A stretch of 64,000 nt of DNA from Yersinia enterocolitica subsp. enterocolitica (lineage in GTDB: Bacteria; Pseudomonadota; Gammaproteobacteria; Enterobacterales; Enterobacteriaceae), in NCBI RefSeq assembly GCF_901472495.1, contig NZ_LR590469.1, forward strand, positions 4,092,001 through 4,156,000. The letters are read 5' to 3'. The notes beneath the pieces were generated by a model that was not told the DNA's origin, made no database searches, and saw nothing but the letters and a program-made list of their open reading frames with translations. Below are positions 15,584 through 24,648 of this stretch, in pieces. Position 1 is the first letter of the stretch. Each line of letters opens with the position of its first letter. A program made the translations under genes and the position numbers.

Positions 15584-17410
15584 ATGATTTCCCAGCGAGC
15601 TGCGATGTTTATGACCCAAATATTAGATCAATACCACCTTGTGCGCCGTTTGCGCCAACAAATAAGCCAGAGAACCGACAAAGTCGCCTTTCGTGAATGG
15701 TCGCCAGAAGGGGAAAATCAGCTGACCTGGCGGCAGATTGATACTCACGTAACGCGGATCTCTGCGGCTTTGTTGTCCTTGGGGGCTGCCATCCAAGAGC
15801 GTATTGGGATTTTTGCTAATAACAGCATGGCCTGGTCATTGGCGGATTTAGCTATTTTACAGATTCGTGGCGTGAGTGTGCCGTTGTATGCCACCAATAC
15901 AACGGCTCAAGCGGCTTATGTCGTGAATGATGCTGATGTGCGTATTTTGTTTGTCGGTGGACAAGCACAATTTGACGTTGCGATCACACTCAAGCCGCTG
16001 TGTCCGCAGCTTAGCCATATTGTTGTATTAGACCCTGGTGTTGATTTACGTGGTTGCGAATATGCTCAACATTTGGCTGATTTTGAACAACAGCCAGATG
16101 CCGTACAACAGCATCTATTAACCGCGCGTATAGAAGGTTGCGATTTAAGTGACTTATTCACCTTGATCTATACCTCAGGTACCACGGGGGAACCGAAAGG
16201 TGTGATGCTGGAGTACCGAAATATGGCGGCTCAGCTCTACTTACATGACCAACGTTTGACCCTGACATCTGACGATACTTCTCTTAGCTTCTTGCCGTTG
16301 TCCCATGTGTTTGAGCGGGCCTGGAGTTTTTATGTCATGCATACTGGCGCGCAAAATGTGTATATCAGTGACACTAATTGGGTACGCGCAGCGATGCAGA
16401 CAGTAAAACCGACAGTCATGTGTGCGGTTCCCCGTTTCTACGAGAAAGTGTTCAGCGCCATTAATGATAAAGTTGCTCTGGCGAAATGGCATCGCCGGAT
16501 GTTATTCCGCTGGGCGGTAGGGTGTGGCGAGCGCAAATTCCAAAATTTGCAAAGTGGGCAAACCTCATCGTGGCTCTCTGAGCAGATGTATAAGCTGGCC
16601 GATCGTTTAGTATTGAGTAAATTGCGCGGTGTTCTGGGTGGGAAAGTTCGCTTTTTACCGGCGGCAGGTGCTCGACTGGATGATAATATCATTCTGTTTT
16701 TCCAGGCAATTGGTATCAATATCAAATACGGCTATGGCATGACAGAGACCTGCGCTACTGTTTCTTGTTGGGAAGAAACAGATTTCCGTTTTGGCTCTAT
16801 CGGTAAGCCATTGCCGGGGATCGAGGTGCGTCTGGGCGCTGAAAATGAAATTCAGGTGCGCGGTCCGATTGTGATGCGCGGCTATTTCAATAAACCCCAA
16901 GAGACGGCGGAGTCTTTTACGGAAGATGGATGGCTCAAAACAGGTGATGCCGGCGCATTAGATCCACAGGGGAATTTATTCATCACTGAACGGCTGAAAG
17001 ATTTGATGAAAACCTCCGGCGGGAAATATATTGCGCCGCAGATGATTGAAGGCACCTTGGGTCAGGATCGATTTATCGAGCAGATTGCTATTATTGCCGA
17101 TACCCGCAAATTTGTTTCTGCGCTGATTGTTCCATGTTTCGAGTCACTGGAAGAATATGCTCATTCGATAAACCTGAAATACCATGACAGACTAGAACTG
17201 TTGCGCCATAGCCATATTGTCAGTTTGTTTGAGCAACGACTGAAAGATATGCAAAAAGAGCTGGCAAAGTTTGAACAAGTTAAGCGTTTTACTCTGTTGC
17301 CGCAGGCCTTCACGATGGAGACCGGTGAATTGACTCCGACCATGAAATTACGGCGTAAAATCATTCTCCAGCGTTATCAGAATGAAATTGACTCCATGTA
17401 CCGCGACTGA
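15584..17410 (+). CDS. Long-chain acyl-CoA synthetase-like AMP-binding enzyme (FAA1/FadD15 type)
   Basis: 608 residues of the ANL adenylating superfamily. Motifs: the ATP loop YTSGTTGEPKG near residue 194, FLPLSHVFERAW, the YGMTET motif near 382, the hinge GWLKTGDAG near 448 and the C-terminal catalytic lysine region ELTPTMKLRRK. The SHVFERA and long insertion pattern is that of COG1022 long-chain acyl-CoA synthetases, so it probably activates a fatty acid to acyl-AMP and then acyl-CoA. It is not the orthologue of E. coli fadD. It lies between leuO and ilvI, adjacent in E. coli. The start is uncertain: ATG 15584, 15605 and 15611 are in frame and none has a strong ribosome site. Confidence 0.85.
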   Translation: MISQRAAMFMTQILDQYHLVRRLRQQISQRTDKVAFREWSPEGENQLTWRQIDTHVTRISAALLSLGAAIQERIGIFANNSMAWSLADLAILQIRGVSVPLYATNTTAQAAYVVNDADVRILFVGGQAQFDVAITLKPLCPQLSHIVVLDPGVDLRGCEYAQHLADFEQQPDAVQQHLLTARIEGCDLSDLFTLIYTSGTTGEPKGVMLEYRNMAAQLYLHDQRLTLTSDDTSLSFLPLSHVFERAWSFYVMHTGAQNVYISDTNWVRAAMQTVKPTVMCAVPRFYEKVFSAINDKVALAKWHRRMLFRWAVGCGERKFQNLQSGQTSSWLSEQMYKLADRLVLSKLRGVLGGKVRFLPAAGARLDDNIILFFQAIGINIKYGYGMTETCATVSCWEETDFRFGSIGKPLPGIEVRLGAENEIQVRGPIVMRGYFNKPQETAESFTEDGWLKTGDAGALDPQGNLFITERLKDLMKTSGGKYIAPQMIEGTLGQDRFIEQIAIIADTRKFVSALIVPCFESLEEYAHSINLKYHDRLELLRHSHIVSLFEQRLKDMQKELAKFEQVKRFTLLPQAFTMETGELTPTMKLRRKIILQRYQNEIDSMYRD

Positions 17411-17430
17411 CCCAGCATCATTTTCACGGT

Positions 17431-17464
17431 AACGGCCGATATCTGTCTGATGATAGCGGCCGTT
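17431..17464 (+). terminator. Hairpin after the acyl-CoA ligase gene
   Basis: Perfect 8-bp stem AACGGCCG (17431-17438)/CGGCCGTT (17457-17464) with an 18-base loop that can extend the stem. Only a weak T-rich tail follows, so Rho-independent action is likely but not certain. Confidence 0.6.
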
Positions 17465-17857
17465 GCTGACTTTCTGACCAAGCGTCTCTCTTCTCCTCTC
17501 TCTTTGCGCGCAGTGACTATTTTGCTGTACCTGATGTGCAAAAATTCTCAGCCTGATTTAGTTCTTTGATTAATGAGTAAGTCGGCGTGAAAAACAAGTT
17601 TGTTAGAGCTAAGGCAGTGTTTTATTTTTCTGATGAAGAAAAATCCAGTTTGTGACCAACACAATTGCCTTTAAACAGATAATTGCTGTTTGCCTGCCAG
17701 AAATTCTGACGTTATGTTAATAAGTTAGTTATGTTAATAAACATTAGAACTATAACAAACAAAGATAGGAATACAGGGCGTTGTGCCTTTCCTAGCGGAT
17801 TTCGTGGAAATGATTTCCCGTTATCCAATGAGCAAACTAAGCCTGGAGGCAAAACCC
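17465..17857. other. ilvIH upstream region with a 12-bp direct repeat
   Basis: AT-rich region of about 390 bases before ilvI. TTATGTTAATAA occurs at 17712-17723 and 17729-17740, a 17-base period. E. coli ilvIH is activated by Lrp binding to a long upstream region; Lrp control here is inferred, and no unambiguous Lrp site or promoter was identified. Confidence 0.45.
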
Positions 17858-19585
17858 ATGGAGATGTTGTCAGGAGCCGAGATGGTGGTCCGATCGTTAA
17901 TCGATCAGGGCGTTAAGCATGTATTCGGTTATCCCGGCGGGGCCGTACTTGATATCTACGATGCCCTGCACACGGTCGGAGGCATTGATCACGTGCTGGT
18001 GCGCCACGAACAAGGTGCGGTTCATATGGCCGATGGTTATGCACGTGCCACAGGTGAGGTAGGGGTGGTGCTAGTCACATCTGGCCCCGGTGCGACCAAT
18101 GCCATAACCGGCATTGCAACGGCGTATATGGATTCAGTGCCAATGGTGGTGCTTTCTGGCCAGGTACCTAGCTCATTGATTGGCTTTGATGCTTTCCAGG
18201 AATGTGACATGGTGGGGATCTCCCGGCCCGTCGTCAAACACAGCTTCCTGGTTAAACGTACTGAAGATATTCCAACCGTATTGAAAAAAGCGTTTTATCT
18301 GGCATCGACAGGCCGCCCTGGCCCGGTAGTTATTGATCTACCAAAAGATATCGTCGGCCCAGCGGTGAAAATGCCTTATGCCTACCCTGAACAAGTCAGT
18401 TTGCGCTCTTATAATCCGACGGTGCAAGGCCATCGCGGGCAGATTAAACGCGCACTGCAAACTATTTTAGCGGCTAAAAGACCTATCATGTATGTCGGCG
18501 GCGGGGCCATTAACTCAGCTTGCCATGAAGAGTTACTGACTTTGGCTGAAAAGCTTAATTTGCCGGTCACCAGCTCCCTGATGGGATTAGGTAGTTTCCC
18601 TGGGACACATCGCCAAAGTGTCGGTATGTTGGGGATGCACGGGACGTTTGAGGCCAACATGGCGATGCACAATACGGATCTGATTTTTGCCGTTGGCGTG
18701 CGCTTTGATGACCGCACCACCAATAATCTGGCGAAATATTGCCCGAATGCTGCTGTGGTACACATTGATATTGACCCGACGTCCATATCAAAAACCGTGG
18801 AAGCTGATATTCCGATTGTTGGCGATGCCAAACAAGTTCTGACACAAATGCTGGACTTGTTGCCGCAAATTGATTGCGCACAAGATTTTGATAGTTTGCG
18901 TGATTGGTGGCAATCCATTGAACAATGGCGTGCCCGTGATTGCCTGAGTTACGCCAAAGACAGTGGAAAAATCAAGCCGCAGGCGGTGATCGAAACATTA
19001 CACCGCCTGACCAAAGGTGATGCCTATGTCACCTCTGATGTCGGCCAGCACCAAATGTTTGCCGCACTGTACTATCCCTTTGATAAACCACGCCATTGGA
19101 TCAACTCAGGTGGCCTGGGTACCATGGGCTTTGGTCTGCCAGCGGCCCTGGGGGTGAAACTGGCTCTACCGGATGAAACTGTGGTATGTGTCACCGGTGA
19201 TGGCAGTATCCAAATGAATATTCAGGAATTATCTACCGCTCTGCAATACAACTTGCCGGTATTGGTCTTGAACCTGAACAACCGCTATCTTGGCATGGTG
19301 AAGCAGTGGCAGGATATGATCTATTCTGGCCGACATTCACAGTCTTACATGGATTCTCTACCTGATTTCGTCAAATTGGCCGAAGCATATGGTCATATTG
19401 GTGTTTCTATCCGCACTCCTGATGAGTTGGAAAGTAAACTGGCTGATGCTTTGACACAATTATTCGAGACCAATCGCCTGGTATTTGTGGATGTAACTGT
19501 CGATGAAACAGAACATGTTTACCCGATGCAGATTCGCGGCGGTGGCATGGACGAAATGTGGCTTAGTAAAACGGAGAGGACATAA
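17858..19585 (+). CDS. ilvI: Acetolactate synthase III large subunit
   Basis: 575 residues from ATG 17858, chosen because it matches the E. coli start (MEMLSGAEMVVRSLIDQG) and has TGGAGG 10 bases upstream; the frame is open further to 17783. A ThDP enzyme that joins two pyruvates, or pyruvate and 2-oxobutyrate, at the start of valine, leucine and isoleucine synthesis. The catalytic glutamate is in RHEQGAVHMADGYARAT (Glu51), and the ThDP-Mg motif GDGSIQMNIQELSTALQY lies near residue 448. ilvH follows after 2 bases. Confidence 0.97.
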   Translation: MEMLSGAEMVVRSLIDQGVKHVFGYPGGAVLDIYDALHTVGGIDHVLVRHEQGAVHMADGYARATGEVGVVLVTSGPGATNAITGIATAYMDSVPMVVLSGQVPSSLIGFDAFQECDMVGISRPVVKHSFLVKRTEDIPTVLKKAFYLASTGRPGPVVIDLPKDIVGPAVKMPYAYPEQVSLRSYNPTVQGHRGQIKRALQTILAAKRPIMYVGGGAINSACHEELLTLAEKLNLPVTSSLMGLGSFPGTHRQSVGMLGMHGTFEANMAMHNTDLIFAVGVRFDDRTTNNLAKYCPNAAVVHIDIDPTSISKTVEADIPIVGDAKQVLTQMLDLLPQIDCAQDFDSLRDWWQSIEQWRARDCLSYAKDSGKIKPQAVIETLHRLTKGDAYVTSDVGQHQMFAALYYPFDKPRHWINSGGLGTMGFGLPAALGVKLALPDETVVCVTGDGSIQMNIQELSTALQYNLPVLVLNLNNRYLGMVKQWQDMIYSGRHSQSYMDSLPDFVKLAEAYGHIGVSIRTPDELESKLADALTQLFETNRLVFVDVTVDETEHVYPMQIRGGGMDEMWLSKTERT

Positions 19586-19587
19586 TT

Positions 19588-20082
19588 ATGCGCCGCCGGA
19601 TTTTATCAGTTTTGCTGGAAAACGAATCAGGTGCCTTATCAAGAGTGGTGGGCCTATTTTCTCAGCGCGGTTATAACATTGAAAGTTTGACGGTTGCACC
19701 GACCGATGATCCTACATTGTCGAGAATGACTATCCAAACCGTAGGTGATGCCAAGGTTCTGGAGCAGATTGAAAAACAACTGCATAAATTAGTCGATGTA
19801 TTGCGTGTTAGCGAGCTGGTTTCCGGTTCACATGTTGAGCGCGAAATCATGCTGGTGAAATTGCAAGCCAGCGGTTACGGGCGTGAAGAAGTGAAGCGTT
19901 GTGCTGAAATCTTCCGAGGGCAGATTGTGGATGTTACCGCGACTCTCTATACCGTGCAGCTTGCTGGTACCAGCGACAAATTGGACGCATTTTTAAATGC
20001 GGTGCGGGAAGTGGCAGAAATTGTTGAAGTTGCTCGCTCCGGTATTGTTGGTGTGTCACGCGGTGACAAGATTATGCGTTAA
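19588..20082 (+). CDS. ilvH: Acetolactate synthase III small (regulatory) subunit
   Basis: 164 residues. The N-terminal ACT domain (about 4-72; RRILSVLLENESGALSRVVG) confers valine feedback on the IlvI catalytic subunit; the C-terminal half (EIMLVKLQASGYGREEVKRC onward) contacts the large subunit. It starts 2 bases after the ilvI stop with GGAGAGGACATAATT upstream. A strong terminator closes the operon. Confidence 0.97.
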   Translation: MRRRILSVLLENESGALSRVVGLFSQRGYNIESLTVAPTDDPTLSRMTIQTVGDAKVLEQIEKQLHKLVDVLRVSELVSGSHVEREIMLVKLQASGYGREEVKRCAEIFRGQIVDVTATLYTVQLAGTSDKLDAFLNAVREVAEIVEVARSGIVGVSRGDKIMR

Positions 20083-20119
20083 TGAAACTTATTAACACTG
20101 AATAATCTCCAATAATCAG

Positions 20120-20147
20120 GCTCAGCCAGTAGGCTGGGCTTTTTTTT
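20120..20147 (+). terminator. ilvIH terminator
   Basis: Stem GCTCAGCC/GGCTGGGC (7 Watson-Crick pairs and one G-T) with loop AGTA and eight T. Confidence 0.93.
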
Positions 20148-20242
20148 CTTATTTTTTAACCGGAGTAGCGTTATGTGGCGGTTAAAGCGGTTGCTCAATA
20201 GTGAGTTCTGCTGTTAGATCATATCCATGATTAAACTATGTC

Positions 20243-20371
<129 letters not shown>

Positions 20372-20424
20372 GATATCTTAGTCTAAGCTACAACTTCACT
20401 CTACAGGGTATATAAGGGGTCTAT

Positions 20425-21429
20425 GTGAAACTGGATGAAATCGCGCGCCTTGCAGGTGTTTCGCGCACTACGGCCAGTTATGTCATTAATGGCAAAGCGA
20501 AACAGTACCGGGTCAGCGATAAAACAGTCGACAAAGTTATGGCGGTTGTCAGGGAACATAACTATCACCCAAATGCTGTTGCAGCAGGGTTGCGCGCGGG
20601 CAGAACGCGTTCAATTGGTTTGGTTATCCCGGATCTGGAGAATACCAGCTATACCCGTATCGCGAATTATTTGGAACGTCAGGCTCGCCAGCGGGGTTAT
20701 CAGCTCCTGATCGCGTGTTCTGAGGACCAGCCTGATAATGAAATGCGCTGCATCGAGCACTTGTTACAGCGCCAGGTTGACGCCATTATCGTTTCTACAG
20801 CTCTGCCACCTGAGCACCCTTTTTACCAGCGCTGGGCAAATGATCCATTACCGATAATCGCGCTCGATCGTGCGCTAGATCGGGAGCACTTCATTAGTGT
20901 TGTCGGTGCGGATCAAGAAGATGCGCAGATGTTGGCACAAGAACTGCGCTCTTTCCCGGCAGAATCCGTCTTGTATCTGGGCGCGTTGCCAGAATTGTCG
21001 GTCAGTTTCCTGCGAGAGATGGGGTTCCGTGAGGCGTGGAAAGACGATCCGCGTAAGGTCGATTACCTGTATGCCAACAGTTACGAGCGCGAAGCTGCGG
21101 GTACGCTGTTTGCGCAGTGGCTCAAGACCCATCCTATGCCGCAAGCGCTGTTTACCACCTCATTCCAGCTATTGCAGGGCGTTATGGATGTCACTTTAAA
21201 ACAAAGTGGGCGTCTACCCAGCAATCTGGCTATTGCCACTTTTGGCGATAATGAGCTGTTGGATTTCCTCGAATGCCCAGTATTGGCAGTAGCACAACGT
21301 CACCGCGATGTCGCTGAACGTGTGCTGGAGTTAGTATTAGCCAGTCTGGATGAACCACATAAGCCAAAACCTGGGTTAACTCGCATTCGCCGCAATTTGT
21401 TCCGCCGCGGTAGCTTAAGTCGCAAATAA
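20425..21429 (+). CDS. cra: Catabolite repressor/activator Cra (FruR)
   Basis: 334 residues, LacI/GalR family. The helix-turn-helix is at the very N-terminus (KLDEIARLAGVSRTTASYVI), followed by the hinge AVAAGLRAGRTRSIG and a sugar-phosphate-binding domain. Cra binds fructose 1-phosphate or fructose 1,6-bisphosphate and balances glycolysis against gluconeogenesis. The start is GTG 20425, as in E. coli. Position between ilvH and mraZ is conserved. Confidence 0.97.
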   Translation: MKLDEIARLAGVSRTTASYVINGKAKQYRVSDKTVDKVMAVVREHNYHPNAVAAGLRAGRTRSIGLVIPDLENTSYTRIANYLERQARQRGYQLLIACSEDQPDNEMRCIEHLLQRQVDAIIVSTALPPEHPFYQRWANDPLPIIALDRALDREHFISVVGADQEDAQMLAQELRSFPAESVLYLGALPELSVSFLREMGFREAWKDDPRKVDYLYANSYEREAAGTLFAQWLKTHPMPQALFTTSFQLLQGVMDVTLKQSGRLPSNLAIATFGDNELLDFLECPVLAVAQRHRDVAERVLELVLASLDEPHKPKPGLTRIRRNLFRRGSLSRK

Positions 21430-21443
21430 TCTACGCTTTAGCA

Positions 21444-21470
21444 AATCAGGGCTCGTTGGAGGCCCTGATT
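21444..21470. terminator. Hairpin between convergent cra and alaE
   Basis: Perfect 9-bp stem AATCAGGGC/GCCCTGATT with a 9-base loop; no long T tract on either side. It probably serves both converging genes. Confidence 0.65.
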
Positions 21471-21484
21471 GCAAGTCACAACAA

Positions 21485-21925
21485 TCAAATATACCCTGCG
21501 ACGCGAAACAGCTTGCGGCAATACTCCAAAAAATAGCCATAAGCCACACCCATAGCCATTGAAACCAAGGCGTTACTCGCGACTGCCGTGGTTATCTGTT
21601 CTAAATCCGCACCAACAGACCACAGAATTAAGGCATAGACTGGCGACTGGAAGCTGACATAAGCCAGTAAGTCGGCAAGGTTCCTCGCCCACATATGTTC
21701 ACCTGCATGGCGACGTGCAAAACGGATGAACGCATCACGATACACGCCGTAGGGCCAGGCAATCAGAATGTTGACGGGAATTGAGACCAGCCGGGAAGAG
21801 AGCGACTGCTGAAATGTCATTCCAGAGATCACTATTTCAATTATCATGCCGATGACAAAACAATACACCACAAGTGCAAAAGTATCGGCTGCGGCACTAC
21901 GCAGACGGGACCTAGTTGAAAACAT
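21485..21925 (-). CDS. alaE: L-alanine exporter AlaE
   Basis: 146 residues with about four membrane helices. Close to E. coli AlaE throughout: ADTFALVVYC near the start, RLVSIPVNILIAWPYGVYRD in the middle, LADLLAYVSFQSPVYALIL and GYFLEYCRKLF at the end. It exports alanine from the cytosol. Two starts are possible: ATG 21931 with AGGGAG only 3 bases away, or ATG 21925 at 9 bases; 21925 matches the E. coli N-terminus. In E. coli alaE lies elsewhere, so its position between cra and mraZ is a local rearrangement. Confidence 0.92.
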   Translation of the reverse strand: MFSTRSRLRSAAADTFALVVYCFVIGMIIEIVISGMTFQQSLSSRLVSIPVNILIAWPYGVYRDAFIRFARRHAGEHMWARNLADLLAYVSFQSPVYALILWSVGADLEQITTAVASNALVSMAMGVAYGYFLEYCRKLFRVAGYI

Positions 21926-22750
21926 TGTCATTAACTCCCTAATTGGGGGAAAAATCTGTCGAAACCTCCATTACTGAAATTAATGGCAGGTTTTATGTAT
22001 TGCTCATTATTTAAATTGCAGGTGATTGTATTGTTATTTTGCTTTTTGTGTAGTTTACAGTGCTGCTGTTGGTAATATAACTAGCTTAAAATTTTTATTT
22101 TTAACATTTGTCTGATTTTTATACTTCGTACTGCGAGGAATTGGGCTTTTCGTGGTTTTTTAAATGGCGTCACATGTGTTTTATGTTTAAAAACATATGG
22201 TTAATCATTATGGTGGTGGGCGGAGAAACACTGCGTGTCAGGCGGAAATTTAAAATAAACGAAAGAAAGAACATTAATTTACAGTCTTTTCCTAATTTAA
22301 GATTTATCTGTCTGAAGGTATTCATATTTCATCAATACCTAAAAATAGGCGCTAATAATTTATTTCAAAATAGATTAATCCTTATCGGTTAATTGAAGTA
22401 AAATGTCTGCCGGGTAACACTTGTTGTTATCAAGGGTATTATTGTATTACCGTCGATTTTGCTGCTGACTGCACTGCTTTTTCTTAGGAAACGCCAGCCG
22501 CCGCGGGTTTTGTACTCAAAGTGTGTCATTTCAAGTCGTACGATTTTTATACTAAAAATGAGACATTCCTTGCAGAAGGAAATAATGCGTCAATTAATTG
22601 ACAATTTATTATTTATTTTAGTTACCGGAATTACTGGCGGAAAAATAGCCCGTTTATCATGACGTTAATTTCTATTCCAACCGCGAAAATAGCCCCTTAT
22701 ACGAGATATATCTCAAAAACGGCCCATAAATATTGTCAAAGCGCATCCGC
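21926..22750. other. Long intergenic region between alaE and the mra promoter
   Basis: About 820 AT-rich bases. Open frames at 22108-22392 and 22459-22662 have atypical codon use and no recognised similarity; I do not call them. A 25-codon sub-frame at 22585-22662 has AGAAGGA upstream and a hydrophobic middle, noted under findings. Otherwise nothing recognised. Confidence 0.5.
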
Positions 22751-22756
22751 TCTGGC

Positions 22757-22786
22757 TTGACAAGGTTTTCATACCATCCGTAAACT
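22757..22786 (+). promoter_or_regulatory. mra promoter of the division and wall cluster
   Basis: TTGACA (22757-22762), 18-base spacer, TAAACT (22781-22786). Start expected near 22793. In E. coli this promoter drives transcription through most of the dcw cluster. Confidence 0.85.
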
Positions 22787-22794
22787 CTTTAATG

Positions 22795-22826
22795 TGGGAA
22801 TTTGTGGGATAAAGTGGCGAATTGGG
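22795..22826 (+). promoter_or_regulatory. MraZ operator array
   Basis: TGGG at 22795, TGGG at 22805 and TGGC at 22815 repeat every 10 bases, with a fourth TGGG at 22823. The known MraZ operator is a set of TGGG direct repeats at this spacing just before mraZ, used for autorepression. Confidence 0.85.
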
Positions 22827-22847
22827 TCATGAAGGGGTAACTCAGTC

Positions 22848-23306
22848 ATGTTTCGTGGGGCAACGATGGTTAACCTCGACAGCAAAGGGCGGCTTGCCGT
22901 ACCTACCCGTTACCGGGATTTGCTGAATGAGGAATCGCAAGGCCAGATGGTCTGTACCATAGACCTTCACCAACCATGTCTGTTGCTTTATACACTCCCT
23001 GCATGGGAAGTCATTGAACAAAAATTATCCCGGCTGTCGAGCATGAACCCAGCTGAACGTCGCGTTCAGCGTTTGTTGTTAGGTCATGCCAGTGAATGTC
23101 AGATGGACGGCGCTGGGCGCTTACTGATTGCAGGAACATTGCGTCAGCACGCCGGGCTGAATAAAGAAGTGATGCTGGTTGGACAGTTCAACAAGTTTGA
23201 ACTGTGGGATGAACAGACCTGGTATCAACAAGTCAAGGATGACATCGACGCAGAACAGTCCACTCAGGAACCTCTATCTGAGCGGCTACAGGACTTATCG
23301 CTATAA
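22848..23306 (+). CDS. mraZ: Transcriptional regulator MraZ
   Basis: 152 residues with two AbrB/SpoVT-like swapped-hairpin units, marked by DSKGRLAVPTRYR (about 8-20) and DGAGRLLIAGTLRQH (about 84-98). It forms a ring and binds the TGGG repeats just upstream, repressing its own operon. First gene of the cluster; rsmH starts 2 bases after its stop. Confidence 0.97.
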   Translation: MFRGATMVNLDSKGRLAVPTRYRDLLNEESQGQMVCTIDLHQPCLLLYTLPAWEVIEQKLSRLSSMNPAERRVQRLLLGHASECQMDGAGRLLIAGTLRQHAGLNKEVMLVGQFNKFELWDEQTWYQQVKDDIDAEQSTQEPLSERLQDLSL

Positions 23307-23308
23307 GC

Positions 23309-24271
23309 ATGGTAGATAACAATCACATTGTAGATAACAACTACAAGCACACCAGCGTATTGCTGGATGAGGCGGTTAACGGCCTGAACATCCGTAATAA
23401 CGGCATCTATATTGACGGAACTTTTGGCCGTGGTGGCCACTCGCGTCTGATTTTGTCCCAACTTGGGCCAGAAGGGCGCCTGATAGCAATAGATCGTGAC
23501 CCACAAGCGATTGAAGCAGCGAAATCCATTACAGACCCACGTTTTTCTATCGTACACGGCCCATTTTCTGATTTAGCGCATTATGTGCGGGAATTGGATT
23601 TAGTCGGCCGTATTAACGGTGTATTGCTGGATCTGGGCGTCTCCTCTCCCCAATTAGATGATCCTGAGCGCGGTTTTTCCTTCATGCGCGATGGGCCATT
23701 GGATATGCGCATGGACCCAACTCGTGGCATATCGGCAGCCGAGTGGTTAATGAAAGCCAGTGCTGACGATATCGCTTGGGTGCTGAAAACCTTCGGTGAA
23801 GAGCGTTTTGCCAAACGTTTAGCCAAGGCCATTGTTGAGCGTAACCTCACTCAACCGATGACACGCACCAAAGAACTGGCGGATTTGATTGCCAATGCCA
23901 GCCCATTCCGCGAAAAACATAAACATCCTGCGACGCGCAGCTTCCAGGCTATCCGCATCTATATCAACAGCGAATTGGAAGAGATAGAGCGCGCGCTTGA
24001 CGGTGCTCTTGAAGTTTTGGCACCAGAAGGTCGTTTATCTGTTATTAGCTTCCACTCCCTTGAAGACCGTATTGTGAAAAACTTTATCCGTCATCATAGC
24101 CGCGGCCCACAGGTTCCGGCAGGTTTGCCATTGACGGAAGCACAGTTACGCAGCATGGGTGGTCGCACCTTGAAATCTGTCGGCAAAATGATGCCGCCAG
24201 ATGCTGAAGTGGCCGAGAACCCACGGGCGCGTAGCTCGGTATTACGTTTTGCCGAGAGGATTAAAGAGTGA
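23309..24271 (+). CDS. rsmH: 16S rRNA m4C1402 methyltransferase RsmH (MraW)
   Basis: 320 residues. SAM-dependent N4-methylation of C1402 in the 16S rRNA decoding centre. SAM motif YIDGTFGRGGHSRLIL near residue 32; other landmarks LLDLGVSSPQLDDPERGFSF and ENPRARSSVLRFAERI at the C-terminus. The N-terminus repeats VDNN at residues 2-5 and 8-11, an imperfect 18-bp tandem duplication that adds about six residues over the E. coli protein. The stop overlaps the ftsL start. Confidence 0.97.
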   Translation: MVDNNHIVDNNYKHTSVLLDEAVNGLNIRNNGIYIDGTFGRGGHSRLILSQLGPEGRLIAIDRDPQAIEAAKSITDPRFSIVHGPFSDLAHYVRELDLVGRINGVLLDLGVSSPQLDDPERGFSFMRDGPLDMRMDPTRGISAAEWLMKASADDIAWVLKTFGEERFAKRLAKAIVERNLTQPMTRTKELADLIANASPFREKHKHPATRSFQAIRIYINSELEEIERALDGALEVLAPEGRLSVISFHSLEDRIVKNFIRHHSRGPQVPAGLPLTEAQLRSMGGRTLKSVGKMMPPDAEVAENPRARSSVLRFAERIKE

Positions 24272-24588
24272 TAGGTAACGAACGCCACGGTTTAGTTGGA
24301 GTCATCGGCGGGGATTTACTCCGCAATGCGAAGATCCCGTTAATTCTACTGATTGCGGTGTTGGTGTCTGCCATTTTTGTTGTGACCACCGCCCATCGTA
24401 CGCGCTTGCTGACCGCAGAGCGCGAACAGTTGGTACTGGAACGGGATGCGCTGGATATTGAATGGCGCAACTTGATTCTGGAAGAAAATGCCTTGGGTGA
24501 TCACAGCCGTGTTGAAAGTATCGCAACCGATAAGCTAAGAATGCAACATGTTGATCCATCACAAGAAAATATTGTGGTTCAGCAATAG
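24268..24588 (+). CDS. ftsL: Division protein FtsL
   Basis: 106 residues from GTG 24268, overlapping the rsmH stop (GTGA). One membrane helix (LILLIAVLVSAIFVVTTAH, about 26-44), then a periplasmic coiled coil (LTAEREQLVLERDALDIEWR) and the conserved tail HVDPSQENIV. FtsL links FtsQ and FtsB to FtsWI in the divisome. E. coli FtsL is about 15 residues longer at the cytoplasmic end. Confidence 0.94.
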   Translation: MIGNERHGLVGVIGGDLLRNAKIPLILLIAVLVSAIFVVTTAHRTRLLTAEREQLVLERDALDIEWRNLILEENALGDHSRVESIATDKLRMQHVDPSQENIVVQQ

Positions 24589-24648
24589 GTTTTTCCAATA
24601 AATAAAGGAATTTGTCGCCACCATGACTCTGAGTAGCCAAGGTAACGC

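Noticed and set aside
20173..20217. 14-codon frame with GGAG upstream, considered as a fruL-like leader of cra
   Set aside because: No resemblance to E. coli FruL and no attenuator after it.
22108..22392. 94-codon plus-strand frame between alaE and mraZ
   Set aside because: AT-rich, no similarity, start (ATG or alternative) without ribosome site; likely chance.
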